Part shown: positions 19,559-30,281 of the stretch, piece by piece
How the letters are laid out: each line of letters begins with the position of its first letter
How positions within the stretch are numbered: the stretch's first letter is position 1
Assembly: GCF_013782625.1 (NCBI RefSeq)
Contig: NZ_CP056199.1
Span: 4,110,588 to 4,174,587 of the forward strand
Direction: 5' to 3'
Origin: Enterobacter sp. RHBSTW-00994
GTDB lineage: Bacteria; Pseudomonadota; Gammaproteobacteria; Enterobacterales; Enterobacteriaceae
Length of the DNA: 64,000 nucleotides
The notes under the pieces: model-generated
Told to the model about the DNA's origin: nothing
Seen by the model: the letters and a program-made list of their open reading frames with translations, nothing else
Database searches by the model: none
Made by a program: the position numbers and the translations under genes

Positions 19559-21254
19559 TATTTCACGCCAGGCCTATGCCGATATGTTCGGCCCGACGAC
19601 GGGAGATAAAGTCAGGCTGGCCGATACCGGGCTGTGGATCGAAGTGGAACACGATCTCACGATCTACGGTGAAGAGGTTAAATTCGGCGGCGGGAAAGTG
19701 ATCCGCGACGGCATGGGACAAGGGCAGATGACCGCAGAAGAGTGCGTGGATCTGGTCCTGACCAACGCGTTGATCGTCGATCACTGGGGGATCGTGAAAG
19801 CAGATATCGGGGTGAAGAACGGGCGGATCTTTGCCGTCGGTAAAGCTGGAAACCCCGATATCCAACCCGGCGTGACGATCCCGATTGGCGCAGCAACGGA
19901 GGTGATCGCCGCTGAAGGCAAGATCGTCACCGCTGGTGGGATCGACACCCACATTCACTGGATCTGCCCACAGCAAGCCGAAGAAGCGCTGGTCTCTGGT
20001 GTCACCACCATGATTGGGGGAGGAACAGGCCCGGCTGCGGGCACGCACGCAACCACCTGCACACCGGGGCCCTGGTATATCGCCCGCATGCTACAGGCCG
20101 CCGACACCCTGCCCGTCAATATTGGATTTCTGGGGAAAGGCAACGGATCGAATCCTGATGCCTTGCGCGAACAAATCGCCGCGGGTGCTATCGGCCTGAA
20201 AATCCACGAGGACTGGGGCGCGACGCCTGCGGCAATCAACTGTTCACTGAACGTGGCTGACGAAATGGATATTCAGGTGGCCCTGCACAGCGACACGCTG
20301 AATGAATCCGGCTTTGTTGAAGATACGCTGGCGGCGATCGCGGGTCGCACCATTCACACGTTCCATACCGAAGGTGCGGGCGGCGGACATGCACCGGATA
20401 TCATTACCGCCTGCGCGCACCCCAATATTCTTCCTTCGTCGACGAACCCGACACTGCCGTACACCGTCAACACTATCGATGAACATCTCGACATGTTGAT
20501 GGTCTGTCACCATCTTGATCCCGATATTGCTGAAGATGTGGCCTTTGCTGAATCCCGTATTCGCCGGGAAACGATCGCCGCCGAAGATGTGTTGCACGAT
20601 ATCGGCGCGTTCTCGCTCACGTCATCAGACTCCCAGGCGATGGGCCGCGTGGGCGAAGTAATTATCCGCACCTGGCAGGTCGCACACCGGATGAAAGTCC
20701 AGCGAGGTACGCTACCGGAAGAGTCCGGTGAAAATGATAACGTCCGCGTGAAGCGCTATATCGCCAAATACACCATCAACCCTGCACTCACCCACGGTAT
20801 TTCACATGAGGTCGGCTCCATTGAAGCGGGAAAACTGGCGGATCTGGTGGTCTGGTCACCCGCATTTTTTGGTGTGAAACCTGCCACCATCGTCAAAGGT
20901 GGAATGATCGCCTGCGCGCCAATGGGTGATATCAACGCCTCTATCCCGACGCCGCAACCGGTGCATTATCGCCCGATGTTTGGCTCGCTGGGTGCTGCAC
21001 GCCACGCCACGCGCCTGACGTTTGTCTCACAGGCTGCGGCAACCAATGGCATCCCCCAGCAACTGAACTTGCAGAGCGCCATTGCCGTGGTGAAAGGCTG
21101 TCGAACAGTAAAAAAAGCCGACATGATCCATAACGATCTACAGCCGAATATCACCGTGGATGCACAAACTTATGAGGTCCGTGTTGACGGACATCTGATC
21201 ACCAGCGAGCCCGCAGATGTTCTGCCGATGGCTCAGCGCTATTTTCTGTTTTAG
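19551..21254 (+). CDS. ureC: Urease alpha (catalytic) subunit
   Basis: The catalytic subunit, 567 aa, the same length as the Klebsiella aerogenes enzyme, so residue numbers carry over. The two-nickel site is complete: His134 and His136 in GGIDTHIHW, the carbamylated Lys217 in [10 protein letters not shown], His246 in VALHSD, His272 in [13 protein letters not shown], and Asp360 after '[11 protein letters not shown]'. The mobile-flap His320 is in '[10 protein letters not shown]'. Nothing in the sequence suggests inactivity. It overlaps ureB by 8 nt and is followed 8 nt later by ureE. Confidence 0.98.
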   Translation: MADISRQAYADMFGPTTGDKVRLADTGLWIEVEHDLTIYGEEVKFGGGKVIRDGMGQGQMTAEECVDLVLTNALIVDHWGIVKADIGVKNGRIFAVGKAGNPDIQPGVTIPIGAATEVIAAEGKIVTAGGIDTHIHWICPQQAEEALVSGVTTMIGGGTGPAAGTHATTCTPGPWYIARMLQAADTLPVNIGFLGKGNGSNPDALREQIAAGAIGLKIHEDWGATPAAINCSLNVADEMDIQVALHSDTLNESGFVEDTLAAIAGRTIHTFHTEGAGGGHAPDIITACAHPNILPSSTNPTLPYTVNTIDEHLDMLMVCHHLDPDIAEDVAFAESRIRRETIAAEDVLHDIGAFSLTSSDSQAMGRVGEVIIRTWQVAHRMKVQRGTLPEESGENDNVRVKRYIAKYTINPALTHGISHEVGSIEAGKLADLVVWSPAFFGVKPATIVKGGMIACAPMGDINASIPTPQPVHYRPMFGSLGAARHATRLTFVSQAAATNGIPQQLNLQSAIAVVKGCRTVKKADMIHNDLQPNITVDAQTYEVRVDGHLITSEPADVLPMAQRYFLF

Positions 21255-21262
21255 GAGCAACG

Positions 21263-21721
21263 ATGATCACCTTAACGCAACGCCTTGACCATGCTCACCC
21301 CACGACCGCCAGCGTCACGCTGCCGATTGATATCCGGGTAAAAAGTCGTGCCCGAGTGGAACTCAACGATGGCCGCGAAGCTGGGCTAATGCTGCCTCGC
21401 GGCTTGCTGCTGCGCGGCGGCGACCTTCTGGCGACGGAAGATGGCAGCGAGGTGATCGAAGTGATTGCTGCGCCGGAATCGGTCTCCGTCGTGCATTGCG
21501 CCGATCCCTGGTTGCTCGCCCGTGCCTGTTATCACCTGGGTAACCGCCACGTCCCGTTGCAAATCATGCCCGGTGAACTTCGCTACCACCACGATCACGT
21601 ACTCGACGACATGCTGCGCCAGTTTGCCCTTGAGGTGACATTTGCCCACCTGCCGTTTGAACCCGAAGCGGGCGCTTACACCAGCGACGCTCATAGCCAT
21701 TCTCACGCCCACTCACATTAA
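21263..21721 (+). CDS. ureE: Urease nickel metallochaperone UreE
   Basis: UreE collects Ni2+ and passes it to UreG for insertion into urease. The 152-aa protein has the N-terminal peptide-binding domain, a metal-binding C-terminal domain with 'LRYHHDHVLDDML', and a His-rich tail (DAHSHSHAHSH). The tail is shorter than the 158-aa Klebsiella protein but still carries five histidines. The operon order here is ureE-ureJ-ureF, so UreE is directly next to the nickel permease gene. Confidence 0.96.
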   Translation: MITLTQRLDHAHPTTASVTLPIDIRVKSRARVELNDGREAGLMLPRGLLLRGGDLLATEDGSEVIEVIAAPESVSVVHCADPWLLARACYHLGNRHVPLQIMPGELRYHHDHVLDDMLRQFALEVTFAHLPFEPEAGAYTSDAHSHSHAHSH

Positions 21722-21730
21722 GGAACTCCT

Positions 21731-22270
21731 ATGCGCACGTATTTACCGCTGTTACTGCTGGCTTTTTCCCTTCCGGCGCTCGCGCATCCTGGGCATGGCA
21801 CAGACAGCTTTCAGGCTGGATTCCTCCATCCCCTGACCGGTTTTGATCATCTGTTAATGTTGACCGGCGCTGGCGTGCTTTCCGCATTAAGCGGGCGCAA
21901 GCTGCTGCTGCCCTTTGCCACCCTCGGCATGATGCTGGTTGGGGCGATTGCCGGCAGTCTGTTCGGTGGTTTTAGCGGCATGGAGATGCTGATCATCGCT
22001 TCGCTGGCTGTGTGTGGCGTGATGATGTTTAAGACCGAAAAACGGCTTTTATTGGCGGTCCCCGCACTGGCGATGTTCCACGGCTGGGCGCACGGTGTGG
22101 AGATGTCCGGCCACAATTTCTGGCTGTTTACCAGCGGTTTCATGCTCGCCAGTGCCACAGTGTTGTGCGCAAGTTTCGCCGCAGGATTACTGCTTCGCCG
22201 CCATGATGGCCTGCGCAAAATCTTCGGCGGTGGGCTGATTGTCTCAGCCTTGCTGGCGCTGATGAGCTAA
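21731..22270 (+). CDS. ureJ: HupE/UreJ family nickel permease
   Basis: A 179-aa HupE/UreJ family membrane protein, presumed to move nickel or cobalt. The N-terminal signal-like segment ends at [11 protein letters not shown]. The family motif 'HPGHG...[15 protein letters not shown]' follows and supplies histidines and an aspartate in helix 1. A second motif '[11 protein letters not shown]' lies in the middle, with about six helices overall. UreJ is found in urease operons of several Gram-negative bacteria but is missing from the classic Klebsiella ureDABCEFG operon. It overlaps ureF by 1 nt (TAATG). Confidence 0.92.
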   Translation: MRTYLPLLLLAFSLPALAHPGHGTDSFQAGFLHPLTGFDHLLMLTGAGVLSALSGRKLLLPFATLGMMLVGAIAGSLFGGFSGMEMLIIASLAVCGVMMFKTEKRLLLAVPALAMFHGWAHGVEMSGHNFWLFTSGFMLASATVLCASFAAGLLLRRHDGLRKIFGGGLIVSALLALMS

Positions 22271-22944
22271 TGGAGCACACACGGCAGTGGCTGCGCTTGA
22301 TGCAACTCTCCAGTAGCAGTTTGCCTGTCGGGTCTTTCACCTGGTCACAGGGGCTGGAATGGGCAGTAGAGGCTGGCTGGGTCACCAGCAGCGATGCGTT
22401 CAAACACTGGCAAATACAGCAGATGGATAACAGCTTTTTCTGCGTTGATCTGCCGCTGTTTATTCGTCTGTATCAGGCCTGTGAGCAAGACGATCTTGCG
22501 CGCGCAACACGCTGGACGGCATACGTCCTTGCCTGCCGGGAAACGCGCGAGCTACGCGAAGAAGAACGCAATCGCGCCGCCGCGTTTACACGCCTCATCA
22601 AAAGCTGGGAACCAGACTCACCCAAAGAGTGGCTACCGCTGTTTTCCCAAAGCCAGTTGTGCGGTATGGCGTGGCTCGGCGTGCGGTGGGGCATTGGCGC
22701 GCGCGAGCTGGCATTAAGCCTGGGCTATAGCTGGATTGAAAGCGCGGTGATGGCAGGCGTTAAACTGGTTCCTTTCGGGCAGCAGGCGGCGCAACAGCTC
22801 ATTATTGAACTGAGCGACCATTTTTCCGCCGGTCTTGAACAGGCTTTTTTGCGCGAGGATGACGAACTCGGTGCAGCAACACCGCTTTCCGCCATCGCTT
22901 CTGCGCGACACGAAACACAATATTCACGGTTATTCCGTTCCTGA
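22270..22944 (+). CDS. ureF: Urease accessory protein UreF
   Basis: UreF works with UreD and UreG in the activation complex and acts as a fidelity or GTPase-modulating factor. The 224-aa all-helical protein has the family signatures '[20 protein letters not shown]' near the N-terminus and 'YSRLFRS' at the C-terminus. The start ATG overlaps the ureJ stop by 1 nt, so coupling is likely. Length equals that of the Klebsiella protein. Confidence 0.96.
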   Translation: MEHTRQWLRLMQLSSSSLPVGSFTWSQGLEWAVEAGWVTSSDAFKHWQIQQMDNSFFCVDLPLFIRLYQACEQDDLARATRWTAYVLACRETRELREEERNRAAAFTRLIKSWEPDSPKEWLPLFSQSQLCGMAWLGVRWGIGARELALSLGYSWIESAVMAGVKLVPFGQQAAQQLIIELSDHFSAGLEQAFLREDDELGAATPLSAIASARHETQYSRLFRS

Positions 22945-22953
22945 GGATGCACT

Positions 22954-23571
22954 ATGGCTGATTACAAACACCCCTTGCGCGTTGGCGTGGGTGGCCCGGT
23001 AGGGTCGGGCAAGACCGCACTGCTGGAAGCGCTTTGCAAAGCAATGCGCGACACATATCACCTGGCAGTGGTAACGAACGATATCTACACCAAAGAGGAT
23101 CAACGCATTCTGACGGAAGCGGGCGCACTGGCGCCAGAGCGTATTGTGGGCGTAGAAACCGGCGGATGCCCTCATACCGCGATCCGCGAAGATGCGTCGA
23201 TGAACCTCGCAGCGGTCGAAGCACTCAGCGAGAAATTCGGTAATCTGGATCTGATTTTCGTTGAAAGCGGCGGGGACAACCTGAGCGCGACCTTCAGCCC
23301 GGAGCTGGCGGATCTGACAATCTACGTTATCGACGTCGCTGAAGGGGAGAAGATCCCACGCAAGGGCGGGCCGGGGATCACCAAATCAGATTTTCTGGTA
23401 ATCAACAAAACCGATCTGGCCCCTTACGTCGGCGCGTCGCTGGAGGTAATGGAGCGCGACACTAATCGTATGCGCGGTGAACGGCCATGGACGTTTACCA
23501 ACCTGAAAGTGGGTGATGGCCTCGCGACGATCATTGCGTTTCTGGAAGAGAAAGGGATGTTGCGGGTGTAG
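22954..23571 (+). CDS. ureG: Urease accessory GTPase UreG
   Basis: UreG is a SIMIBI-class GTPase that uses GTP to drive nickel delivery into urease. The 205-aa protein shows the P-loop [13 protein letters not shown], the metal-binding CPH motif ([15 protein letters not shown]), the switch [14 protein letters not shown] and the base-specificity motif INKTDLAPY. It is the last gene of the operon and is followed by a palindrome at 23581-23603. Confidence 0.97.
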   Translation: MADYKHPLRVGVGGPVGSGKTALLEALCKAMRDTYHLAVVTNDIYTKEDQRILTEAGALAPERIVGVETGGCPHTAIREDASMNLAAVEALSEKFGNLDLIFVESGGDNLSATFSPELADLTIYVIDVAEGEKIPRKGGPGITKSDFLVINKTDLAPYVGASLEVMERDTNRMRGERPWTFTNLKVGDGLATIIAFLEEKGMLRV

Positions 23572-23580
23572 CCGAATAGA

Positions 23581-23603
23581 CCCTCTCCCTTGTGGGGAGA
23601 GGG
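23581..23603. repeat. CCCTCTCCC/GGGAGAGGG palindrome after ureG
   Basis: CCCTCTCCC and GGGAGAGGG pair around a short loop between the convergent ureG and tsaD genes. Near-identical palindromes occur at 62066-62088 and, with small changes, at 55586-55610, so it behaves as a small dispersed repeat that may also act as a terminator. Confidence 0.55.
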
Positions 23604-23610
23604 TGAGAGA

Positions 23611-24624
23611 TTACGCCTCAGGAAGCTCCGCCAACGGCCAGCGTGGACGCACAGAAACGCTCAAATCAGCTCTCGCCTCTGCGTTCAAACGCACCATGCC
23701 TGCGTAAGCGATCATCGCTCCGTTATCGGTGCAAAATTCCGGACGCGCATAGAACACTTCGCCGCGACGTTTTTGCATCATCTCTGCCAGTTTCGCGCGC
23801 AACGTGCGGTTAGCACTGACACCACCCGCCATCACCAGGCGTTTAAAACCGGTCTGATCCAGGGCTCGTTTGCACTTGATCATCAGCGTATCCACCACCG
23901 CATCTTCAAAGGCGCGAGCGATGTCCGCACGGGTCTGATCGTCGTTATCATTGTTGCGGATAGTATTCGCAGCGAAGGTTTTCAGGCCAGAGAAGCTGAA
24001 ATCCAGACCTGGACGATCGGTCATCGGACGTGGGAAAACAAAACGCCCTTCTGTTCCTTGTGCCGCTATTTTCGAGAGCATCGGGCCGCCGGGATAATCC
24101 AGCCCCAACAATTTGGCCGTTTTATCAAACGCTTCACCGGCCGCATCGTCGATAGACTCGCCCAGCAGCTCATATTTGCCAATCCCTGTCACACTGATCA
24201 ACTGGGTATGGCCGCCAGAAACCAGCAGCGCGACAAACGGAAACTCAGGCGGATTATCTTCCAGCATCGGAGCCAGCAGATGCCCTTCCATATGGTGAAC
24301 CGGGATCGCCGGAACATCCCACGCAAACGCCAGCGAACGTCCAACGGTTGCCCCAACCAGCAGAGCGCCCACCAGGCCAGGACCTGCGGTGTAGGCTACT
24401 GCATCAATATCTTTCGCCGTTAACCCGGCCTCTTTCAGCGCCGCCTGGATCAGCGGAACCGTTTTGCGCACATGGTCACGGGAGGCCAGTTCAGGCACAA
24501 CACCGCCGTAGTCAGCATGTAATTTCACCTGACTATACAGTTGGTTGGCTAACAGCCCTTTTTCGTCGTCGTAAATGGCAATGCCGGTTTCATCGCAGGA
24601 TGTTTCAATACCCAGTACACGCAT
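23611..24624 (-). CDS. tsaD: tRNA N6-threonylcarbamoyladenosine transferase TsaD
   Basis: TsaD transfers the threonylcarbamoyl group to A37 of ANN-decoding tRNAs, working with TsaB, TsaC and TsaE. The 337-aa protein of the ASKHA fold starts '[20 protein letters not shown]' and contains the metal-binding '[13 protein letters not shown]' and the '[13 protein letters not shown]' motif. The length equals that of the E. coli protein (formerly Gcp/YgjD). It diverges from the rpsU-dnaG-rpoD operon across 236 bp, the classic arrangement. Confidence 0.97.
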   Translation of the reverse strand: MRVLGIETSCDETGIAIYDDEKGLLANQLYSQVKLHADYGGVVPELASRDHVRKTVPLIQAALKEAGLTAKDIDAVAYTAGPGLVGALLVGATVGRSLAFAWDVPAIPVHHMEGHLLAPMLEDNPPEFPFVALLVSGGHTQLISVTGIGKYELLGESIDDAAGEAFDKTAKLLGLDYPGGPMLSKIAAQGTEGRFVFPRPMTDRPGLDFSFSGLKTFAANTIRNNDNDDQTRADIARAFEDAVVDTLMIKCKRALDQTGFKRLVMAGGVSANRTLRAKLAEMMQKRRGEVFYARPEFCTDNGAMIAYAGMVRLNAEARADLSVSVRPRWPLAELPEA

Positions 24625-24760
24625 GACTTATTTTACCTCGCTCTAATACCGCGCAGTGTAGGACCAATGCGGGTTGATGTAAAACTTTCCTCACCCCTGG
24701 TGCTCAGTTCGTGTATACTCCCTGTCCTTATAAAAGTCCCTTTCAAAATCACGTCGGTGC

Positions 24761-24790
24761 TTTACAAAGCAGCAGCAATTGCAGTAAAAT
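24761..24790 (+). promoter_or_regulatory. Sigma-70 promoter of rpsU-dnaG-rpoD
   Basis: TTTACA (24761-24766) and TAAAAT (24785-24790) are separated by 18 nt and lie 71 nt before the rpsU start. A further -10-like TATACT is at 24714-24719. The E. coli operon has tandem promoters in this gap, and this pair resembles the downstream one. Confidence 0.5.
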
Positions 24791-24821
24791 TCCGCACCAT
24801 TTTGAAATAAGCTGGCGTTGA

Positions 24822-25076
<255 letters not shown>

Positions 25077-25080
25077 TTGA

Positions 25081-25163
25081 TTGAGGGCTTAAGTCCTCAA
25101 TTACAGACAGAGTAATAGTCGTAAGGCCGTGCTTCCGGAAGGAATGCGCGGCTTATTTTCGTT
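25081..25163 (+). terminator. Attenuator between rpsU and dnaG
   Basis: Two hairpins lie in the 115-nt gap: TTGAGGGCTT/AAGTCCTCAA right after rpsU, and GGCCGTGCTTCC/GGAATGCGCGGC followed by TTATTTTCGTTT. The second corresponds to the E. coli T1 terminator, which lowers primase synthesis relative to S21. Confidence 0.7.
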
Positions 25164-25191
25164 TAAGAGTTACTAAAAATTCACGGGGCCT

Positions 25192-26937
25192 ATGGCAGGA
25201 CGAATCCCACGCGTATTCATCAATGACTTGCTGGCAAGAACCGACATCGTCGATCTCATCGACGCGCGGGTAAAGCTAAAAAAGCAGGGCAAGAATTACC
25301 ATGCGTGCTGTCCATTCCATAACGAAAAAACCCCCTCTTTCACCGTGAATGGTGAAAAACAGTTTTACCATTGCTTCGGCTGTGGCGCACACGGTAATGC
25401 CGTCGATTTTTTAATGAACTACGACAAGCTCGAGTTCGTTGAAACCGTCGAAGAACTGGCGGCGATGCACAACCTTGAAGTGCCTTATGAAGCAGGCAGC
25501 GGCCCCAGTCAGATAGAGCGCCATCAACGGCAAACGCTGTATCAGTTAATGGATGGCCTGAATTCGTTTTACCAACAGTCTCTTAAGCAATCTGCTGCTG
25601 AGCCTGCGCGTCACTATCTGACCAAGCGCGGACTGAGCGACGACGTTATTGCGCGTTTCGCTATTGGATATGCACCACCCGGATGGGACAACGTCTTAAA
25701 ACGTTTTGGTGGCAATAGCGAAGATCGTAAATCGTTGATCGACGCAGGTATGCTGGTCACCAACGACCAGGGACGAAGCTACGACCGCTTCCGTGAACGG
25801 GTGATGTTCCCCATTCGTGACAAGCGAGGCCGGGTGATTGGTTTTGGTGGACGCGTGCTGGGCGATGCCCTGCCGAAGTACCTCAACTCCCCGGAAACCG
25901 ATATTTTTCATAAAGGCCGCCAGCTTTACGGTCTTTATGAAGCGCAACAGGATAACGCGGAACCTCAGCGTTTGCTGGTCGTCGAAGGGTATATGGATGT
26001 TGTTGCCCTGGCGCAATACGGCATTAATTACGCCGTCGCGTCGCTGGGAACCTCCACGACAGCCGATCATATCCAACTGCTGTTCAGGGTGACGAATAAC
26101 GTTATCTGCTGTTACGACGGCGACCGGGCAGGCCGTGATGCCGCCTGGCGTGCGCTGGAAACGGCGCTTCCTTATATGACCGACGGGCGTCAGTTGCGCT
26201 TTATGTTCCTGCCCGATGGTGAAGACCCGGATACGCTGGTGCGTAAAGAGGGCAAAGCGGCGTTTGAAGCGCGGATGGAGCAGGCTCAGCCACTCTCCAC
26301 GTTTTTGTTTAACAGCCTGATGCCGCAGGTAGATTTGAGTACACCGGATGGTCGCGCGCAGCTCAGTACGCTGGCACTGCCGCTCATCACTCAGGTCCCT
26401 GGTGAAACACTGCGTATTTATCTGCGCCAGGAACTCGGCAACAAGCTCGGTATTCTGGATGACAGTCAGCTTGAACGTTTAATGCCAAAACTGGCTGAAA
26501 CAGGCGTGGTTCGCCCCGCGCCGCAGCTAAAACGCACAACCATGCGTATACTGATAGGGTTACTGGTACAAAACCCTGAGCTGGCACCACAAGTGCCACC
26601 GCTGGCAGGATTAAACCATGAAAAGCTGCCGGGACTTGGCTTATTTGCAGAACTGGTCAACACTTGTCTGTCTCAGCCAGGTCTGACCACCGGACAACTT
26701 TTAGAGCATTATCGCGGCACAAAAGAGTCCGCCACCCTTGAAAAACTGTCGATGTGGGACGATATAGCAGATAAAGATATCGCAGAAAAAACGTTCACCG
26801 ACTCACTGAACCATATGTTTGATTCGATGCTTGAATTGCGCCAGGAAGAGTTGATTGCCCGCGAGCGCACACACGGTTTAAGCAGCGAAGAACGTCGGGA
26901 ACTCTGGATGTTAAACCAGGAACTGGCGAAGAAATAA
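25192..26937 (+). CDS. dnaG: DNA primase DnaG
   Basis: DnaG makes RNA primers for the replication fork. The 581-aa protein has an N-terminal CHC2 zinc ribbon (Cys/His at about residues 40-64: 'CCPFHNEKTPSF' and 'FYHCFGCGAHG'), a TOPRIM catalytic core ('VVEGYMDVVALAQYG' and 'CYDGDRAGRDAA'), and a C-terminal helical domain that binds DnaB. The length equals that of E. coli DnaG. The 3' part also contains the likely heat-shock promoter of rpoD. Confidence 0.98.
   Translation: MAGRIPRVFINDLLARTDIVDLIDARVKLKKQGKNYHACCPFHNEKTPSFTVNGEKQFYHCFGCGAHGNAVDFLMNYDKLEFVETVEELAAMHNLEVPYEAGSGPSQIERHQRQTLYQLMDGLNSFYQQSLKQSAAEPARHYLTKRGLSDDVIARFAIGYAPPGWDNVLKRFGGNSEDRKSLIDAGMLVTNDQGRSYDRFRERVMFPIRDKRGRVIGFGGRVLGDALPKYLNSPETDIFHKGRQLYGLYEAQQDNAEPQRLLVVEGYMDVVALAQYGINYAVASLGTSTTADHIQLLFRVTNNVICCYDGDRAGRDAAWRALETALPYMTDGRQLRFMFLPDGEDPDTLVRKEGKAAFEARMEQAQPLSTFLFNSLMPQVDLSTPDGRAQLSTLALPLITQVPGETLRIYLRQELGNKLGILDDSQLERLMPKLAETGVVRPAPQLKRTTMRILIGLLVQNPELAPQVPPLAGLNHEKLPGLGLFAELVNTCLSQPGLTTGQLLEHYRGTKESATLEKLSMWDDIADKDIAEKTFTDSLNHMFDSMLELRQEELIARERTHGLSSEERRELWMLNQELAKK
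26735..26768 (+). promoter_or_regulatory. Sigma-32 heat-shock promoter of rpoD, inside dnaG
   Basis: CCCTTGAA at 26735-26742 followed after a short spacer by GGGACGATATAG resembles the E. coli rpoD Phs promoter, which lies at the same place within dnaG. It would raise sigma-70 synthesis during heat shock. Identification rests on similarity of position and sequence. Confidence 0.5.
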
Positions 26938-27200
26938 AAAGACAAAATCATTCACGTTGTACCAGGACAGCAAAAGAACGAATTCCCGGGAGTGTACATT
27001 AGCGCATGACCAGGATGACAAATCCGCCGGGACAACGTGAAGAATAAAGTATTTAACGGCTTAAGTGCCGAATATCGATCGGGAAGCCCCCGGCAGCCGC
27101 ACTGAGAGGCAGCGGCACAAATATAAGTACGCCCTCGCTTTAAAGGTTGGCAGCAACACCGCCGACACCAATCAAACGAATTAAGTGTGGATACCGTCTT

Positions 27201-29048
27201 ATGGAGCAAAACCCGCAGTCACAGCTGAAACTTCTTGTCCAACGCGGTAAGGAGCAAGGCTATCTGACCTATGCCGAGGTCAATGACCATCTGCCGGAAG
27301 ATATCGTCGATTCAGACCAGATCGAAGACATCATCCAAATGATCAATGACATGGGCATTCAGGTGATGGAAGAAGCACCGGATGCCGATGATCTGTTGCT
27401 GGCCGAAAACTCCAACAACACTGACGAAGATGCGGAAGAAGCCGCTGCGCAGGTACTGTCCAGCGTAGAATCCGAAATTGGGCGCACGACTGACCCGGTT
27501 CGCATGTACATGCGTGAAATGGGTACGGTTGAACTGTTGACCCGCGAAGGCGAAATCGACATCGCTAAACGCATCGAAGACGGGATCAACCAGGTTCAGT
27601 GCTCTGTTGCTGAATACCCGGAAGCGATCACCTATCTTCTGGAGCAGTACGACCGCGTTGAAGCAGAAGAAGCGCGTCTGTCAGACCTGATCACTGGCTT
27701 TGTCGACCCGAACGCTGAAGAAGACATGGCGCCTACAGCGACTCACGTTGGTTCTGAACTGTCTCAGGAAGAGATGGATGACGACGAAGACGAAGACGAA
27801 GAAGACGGCGACGATGACAGCAGCGATGACGACAACAGCATCGATCCTGAACTGGCACGTGAGAAATTTGGCGAACTGCGTACTCAGTACGAACTCGCTC
27901 GCGACACGATTAAAGCCAAAGGCCGTAGCCACGCTGCTGCTCAGGAAGAGATCCTGAAGCTGTCTGAAGTGTTCAAACAGTTCCGTCTGGTTCCAAAACA
28001 GTTCGACTACCTGGTTAACAGCATGCGCGTGATGATGGATCGCGTGCGTACCCAGGAACGCATCATCATGAAACTGTGTGTTGAACAGTGCAAGATGCCG
28101 AAAAAGAACTTCATCACGCTGTTCACGGGTAACGAAACCAGTGAAACCTGGTTCAACGCTGCTGTCGCAATGAATAAGCCGTGGTCTGAAAAGCTGCTTG
28201 ACGTTAAAGAAGACGTTCAGCGCGGCCTGATGAAACTGCAACAGATTGAAGAAGAAACCGGCCTGACCATCGAGCAGGTGAAAGACATCAACCGTCGTAT
28301 GTCCATCGGTGAAGCGAAAGCCCGCCGTGCGAAGAAAGAGATGGTTGAAGCAAACTTACGTCTGGTTATCTCTATCGCCAAGAAATACACCAACCGTGGT
28401 CTGCAGTTCCTGGATCTGATTCAGGAAGGCAACATCGGTCTGATGAAAGCGGTAGATAAGTTCGAATACCGTCGTGGTTATAAATTCTCCACCTACGCGA
28501 CATGGTGGATCCGTCAGGCGATCACCCGTTCTATCGCAGACCAGGCGCGCACCATCCGTATCCCGGTGCATATGATTGAGACCATCAACAAACTCAACCG
28601 TATCTCTCGCCAGATGCTGCAAGAGATGGGTCGCGAGCCAACGCCGGAAGAGCTGGCTGAACGTATGCTGATGCCGGAAGACAAGATCCGTAAAGTGCTG
28701 AAGATCGCCAAAGAGCCTATCTCCATGGAAACACCAATCGGTGATGATGAAGATTCGCATCTGGGTGATTTTATCGAGGATACGACCCTCGAACTGCCGC
28801 TGGACTCTGCCACCACCGAGAGCCTGCGTGCTGCGACGCACGACGTTCTGGCTGGCCTGACCGCGCGTGAAGCGAAAGTTCTGCGTATGCGTTTCGGTAT
28901 TGATATGAATACCGACCACACGCTGGAAGAAGTGGGTAAACAGTTCGACGTTACCCGTGAGCGTATCCGTCAGATCGAAGCGAAGGCGCTGCGTAAACTG
29001 CGCCATCCAAGCCGCTCTGAAGTGCTGCGTAGCTTCCTCGACGACTAA
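27201..29048 (+). CDS. rpoD: RNA polymerase sigma factor RpoD (sigma-70)
   Basis: The housekeeping sigma factor, 615 aa here against 613 in E. coli. Region 1.1 starts [14 protein letters not shown]. Region 1.2 follows, then a non-conserved region with a long acidic run ([19 protein letters not shown]), regions 2.1-2.4 ([17 protein letters not shown] recognises the -10 element), region 3 and region 4 ([17 protein letters not shown] recognises the -35 element). The start at 27201 matches E. coli; the frame is open for 54 nt upstream from a TTG. The 263-bp gap after dnaG contains a GC-rich hairpin near 27090-27115 but no other gene. Confidence 0.99.
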   Translation: MEQNPQSQLKLLVQRGKEQGYLTYAEVNDHLPEDIVDSDQIEDIIQMINDMGIQVMEEAPDADDLLLAENSNNTDEDAEEAAAQVLSSVESEIGRTTDPVRMYMREMGTVELLTREGEIDIAKRIEDGINQVQCSVAEYPEAITYLLEQYDRVEAEEARLSDLITGFVDPNAEEDMAPTATHVGSELSQEEMDDDEDEDEEDGDDDSSDDDNSIDPELAREKFGELRTQYELARDTIKAKGRSHAAAQEEILKLSEVFKQFRLVPKQFDYLVNSMRVMMDRVRTQERIIMKLCVEQCKMPKKNFITLFTGNETSETWFNAAVAMNKPWSEKLLDVKEDVQRGLMKLQQIEEETGLTIEQVKDINRRMSIGEAKARRAKKEMVEANLRLVISIAKKYTNRGLQFLDLIQEGNIGLMKAVDKFEYRRGYKFSTYATWWIRQAITRSIADQARTIRIPVHMIETINKLNRISRQMLQEMGREPTPEELAERMLMPEDKIRKVLKIAKEPISMETPIGDDEDSHLGDFIEDTTLELPLDSATTESLRAATHDVLAGLTAREAKVLRMRFGIDMNTDHTLEEVGKQFDVTRERIRQIEAKALRKLRHPSRSEVLRSFLDD

Positions 29049-29064
29049 AACTGTTCCGGTTCTG

Positions 29065-29094
29065 AAAAAGCTCCCTTTCGGGAGCTTTTTTTTT
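29065..29094 (+). terminator. Intrinsic terminator of rpoD
   Basis: AAGCTCCC-TTTC-GGGAGCTT followed by a long T-run, 17 nt after the rpoD stop. A textbook rho-independent terminator ending the operon. Confidence 0.93.
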
Positions 29095-29150
29095 GGCATT
29101 TTCAGCCCACAGACAAAAATTGGTAGGGTAAATTATTAATAAATGAAATT

Positions 29151-29175
29151 GTAAATGATATTTATTTTCATTATC
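29151..29175 (+). promoter_or_regulatory. Overlapping Fur boxes before the YncE/TonB-receptor operon
   Basis: Two overlapping 19-mers match the Fur consensus: 29151-29169 at 14 of 19 positions and 29157-29175 (GATATTTATTTTCATTATC) at 15 of 19. They lie 38-62 nt before the start of the YncE-like gene in an AT-rich promoter region. Overlapping boxes are typical of strongly iron-repressed promoters. Confidence 0.65.
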
Positions 29176-29212
29176 ATTTTTCTTTTCGTAAACTACTGTA
29201 AAGAAAAATTAC

Positions 29213-30271
29213 ATGATCCCCTTAATTTTTAAGAATAAAACCCTCTGCGCACTCGCTATCTCCTTGACGCTTCACGCTGGTGCAACCTTCGCAAAAGAAT
29301 TCTCAGAGAACCATTTCACGTCCCAGTCACTTGGTCATGGGGTTTACGAGCTGGCTTTTGATAAAAACCAAAAAGCGATCTATGCCGCATCAGCGCCCTC
29401 CTTTGATAAAGATAAAACAAGCGGAGAAGTCTTCCTGCTCGCGGCCGACTCTCTCAAGATTAATGAGCGGATCGCAACTCAACGACGTCCCTTTGCAGTC
29501 GCGCTGGATGAACCCAATCATATCCTCTATCTGGGCAATGCGCTGGACGGCTCACTTACCCTGGTTGATACCCGCACCAACAAAGAAGTAAAAACAATCC
29601 AGTTGAGTAACGACGCCGATCCGAAGAATAAAGCACACGTCCGTGAAGTGGTCCTGGATAAGAAACACCAGCGCCTCTACGTGTCCGGTATTGGCAGTGA
29701 AGACAAAGGCATGCTGTGGATTGTCGATACCCAGAAACAGCAGGAAATGCATGCCCTCACGAAGATGGACCCCGTAGGTTTCGCGGTCGATGAGTCAGGT
29801 GACAAGGTTTACGCCGTCACCGGAAAAGGCGAGCTGATCACCCTGGATGGCAAAACGTCGCAGCTCCTCTCCCGCGTAAAAGTTGACCCTTCCGAGGCGA
29901 ACCATTACTTCCTGAACATTGCCCTGAACACGGCCAAGGGCGTGGGCTTTATCGCGGATACCAACACGCCTGACGTGCTGGTTGTGCAACTCGACTCAGG
30001 CAAGCTTATCCATCGTATCAAGACACCTAACTCCATTGCCGCCATCTATAACCCTGCGCGCAACGAAGTGTATGTCACCCATCGCAATGCCCGTCAGATT
30101 AGTGTTATCGATGCGAACACCTACGGCCTGAAGCACACCATCAAAACAGCAGCTATGCCAAACAGCATGGCACTTTCTCCTGATAGCAAAACGCTTTATG
30201 TCAGCGTCAAACAGGATGAAAAAGCCAACCAGGCTGACTACGTGCTCAAACTCGATTTAACTCAATTCTGA
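29213..30271 (+). CDS. YncE-like periplasmic beta-propeller protein
   Basis: A 352-aa protein with a signal peptide (predicted cleavage GATFA|KEFSE) and repeated YVTN/NHL-type blades such as 'AVALDEPNHILYLGNA', 'RLYVSGIGSEDKG' and 'SMALSPDSKTLYVSV'. This is the seven-bladed propeller architecture of E. coli YncE (353 aa). YncE is iron-regulated and genetically linked to the TonB receptor gene yncD; its biochemical role is unsettled. Here the gene is 10 nt upstream of a TonB-dependent receptor gene on the same strand behind Fur boxes, so the two proteins very likely act together in uptake of an iron source. It lies between rpoD and mug. Confidence 0.85.
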   Translation: MIPLIFKNKTLCALAISLTLHAGATFAKEFSENHFTSQSLGHGVYELAFDKNQKAIYAASAPSFDKDKTSGEVFLLAADSLKINERIATQRRPFAVALDEPNHILYLGNALDGSLTLVDTRTNKEVKTIQLSNDADPKNKAHVREVVLDKKHQRLYVSGIGSEDKGMLWIVDTQKQQEMHALTKMDPVGFAVDESGDKVYAVTGKGELITLDGKTSQLLSRVKVDPSEANHYFLNIALNTAKGVGFIADTNTPDVLVVQLDSGKLIHRIKTPNSIAAIYNPARNEVYVTHRNARQISVIDANTYGLKHTIKTAAMPNSMALSPDSKTLYVSVKQDEKANQADYVLKLDLTQF

Positions 30272-30281
30272 GGATTGCTTT

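Noticed and set aside
26938-27200. Possible small gene between dnaG and rpoD
   Set aside because: The gap is the usual untranslated and processing region of the operon; the only frames are short and lack start signals.
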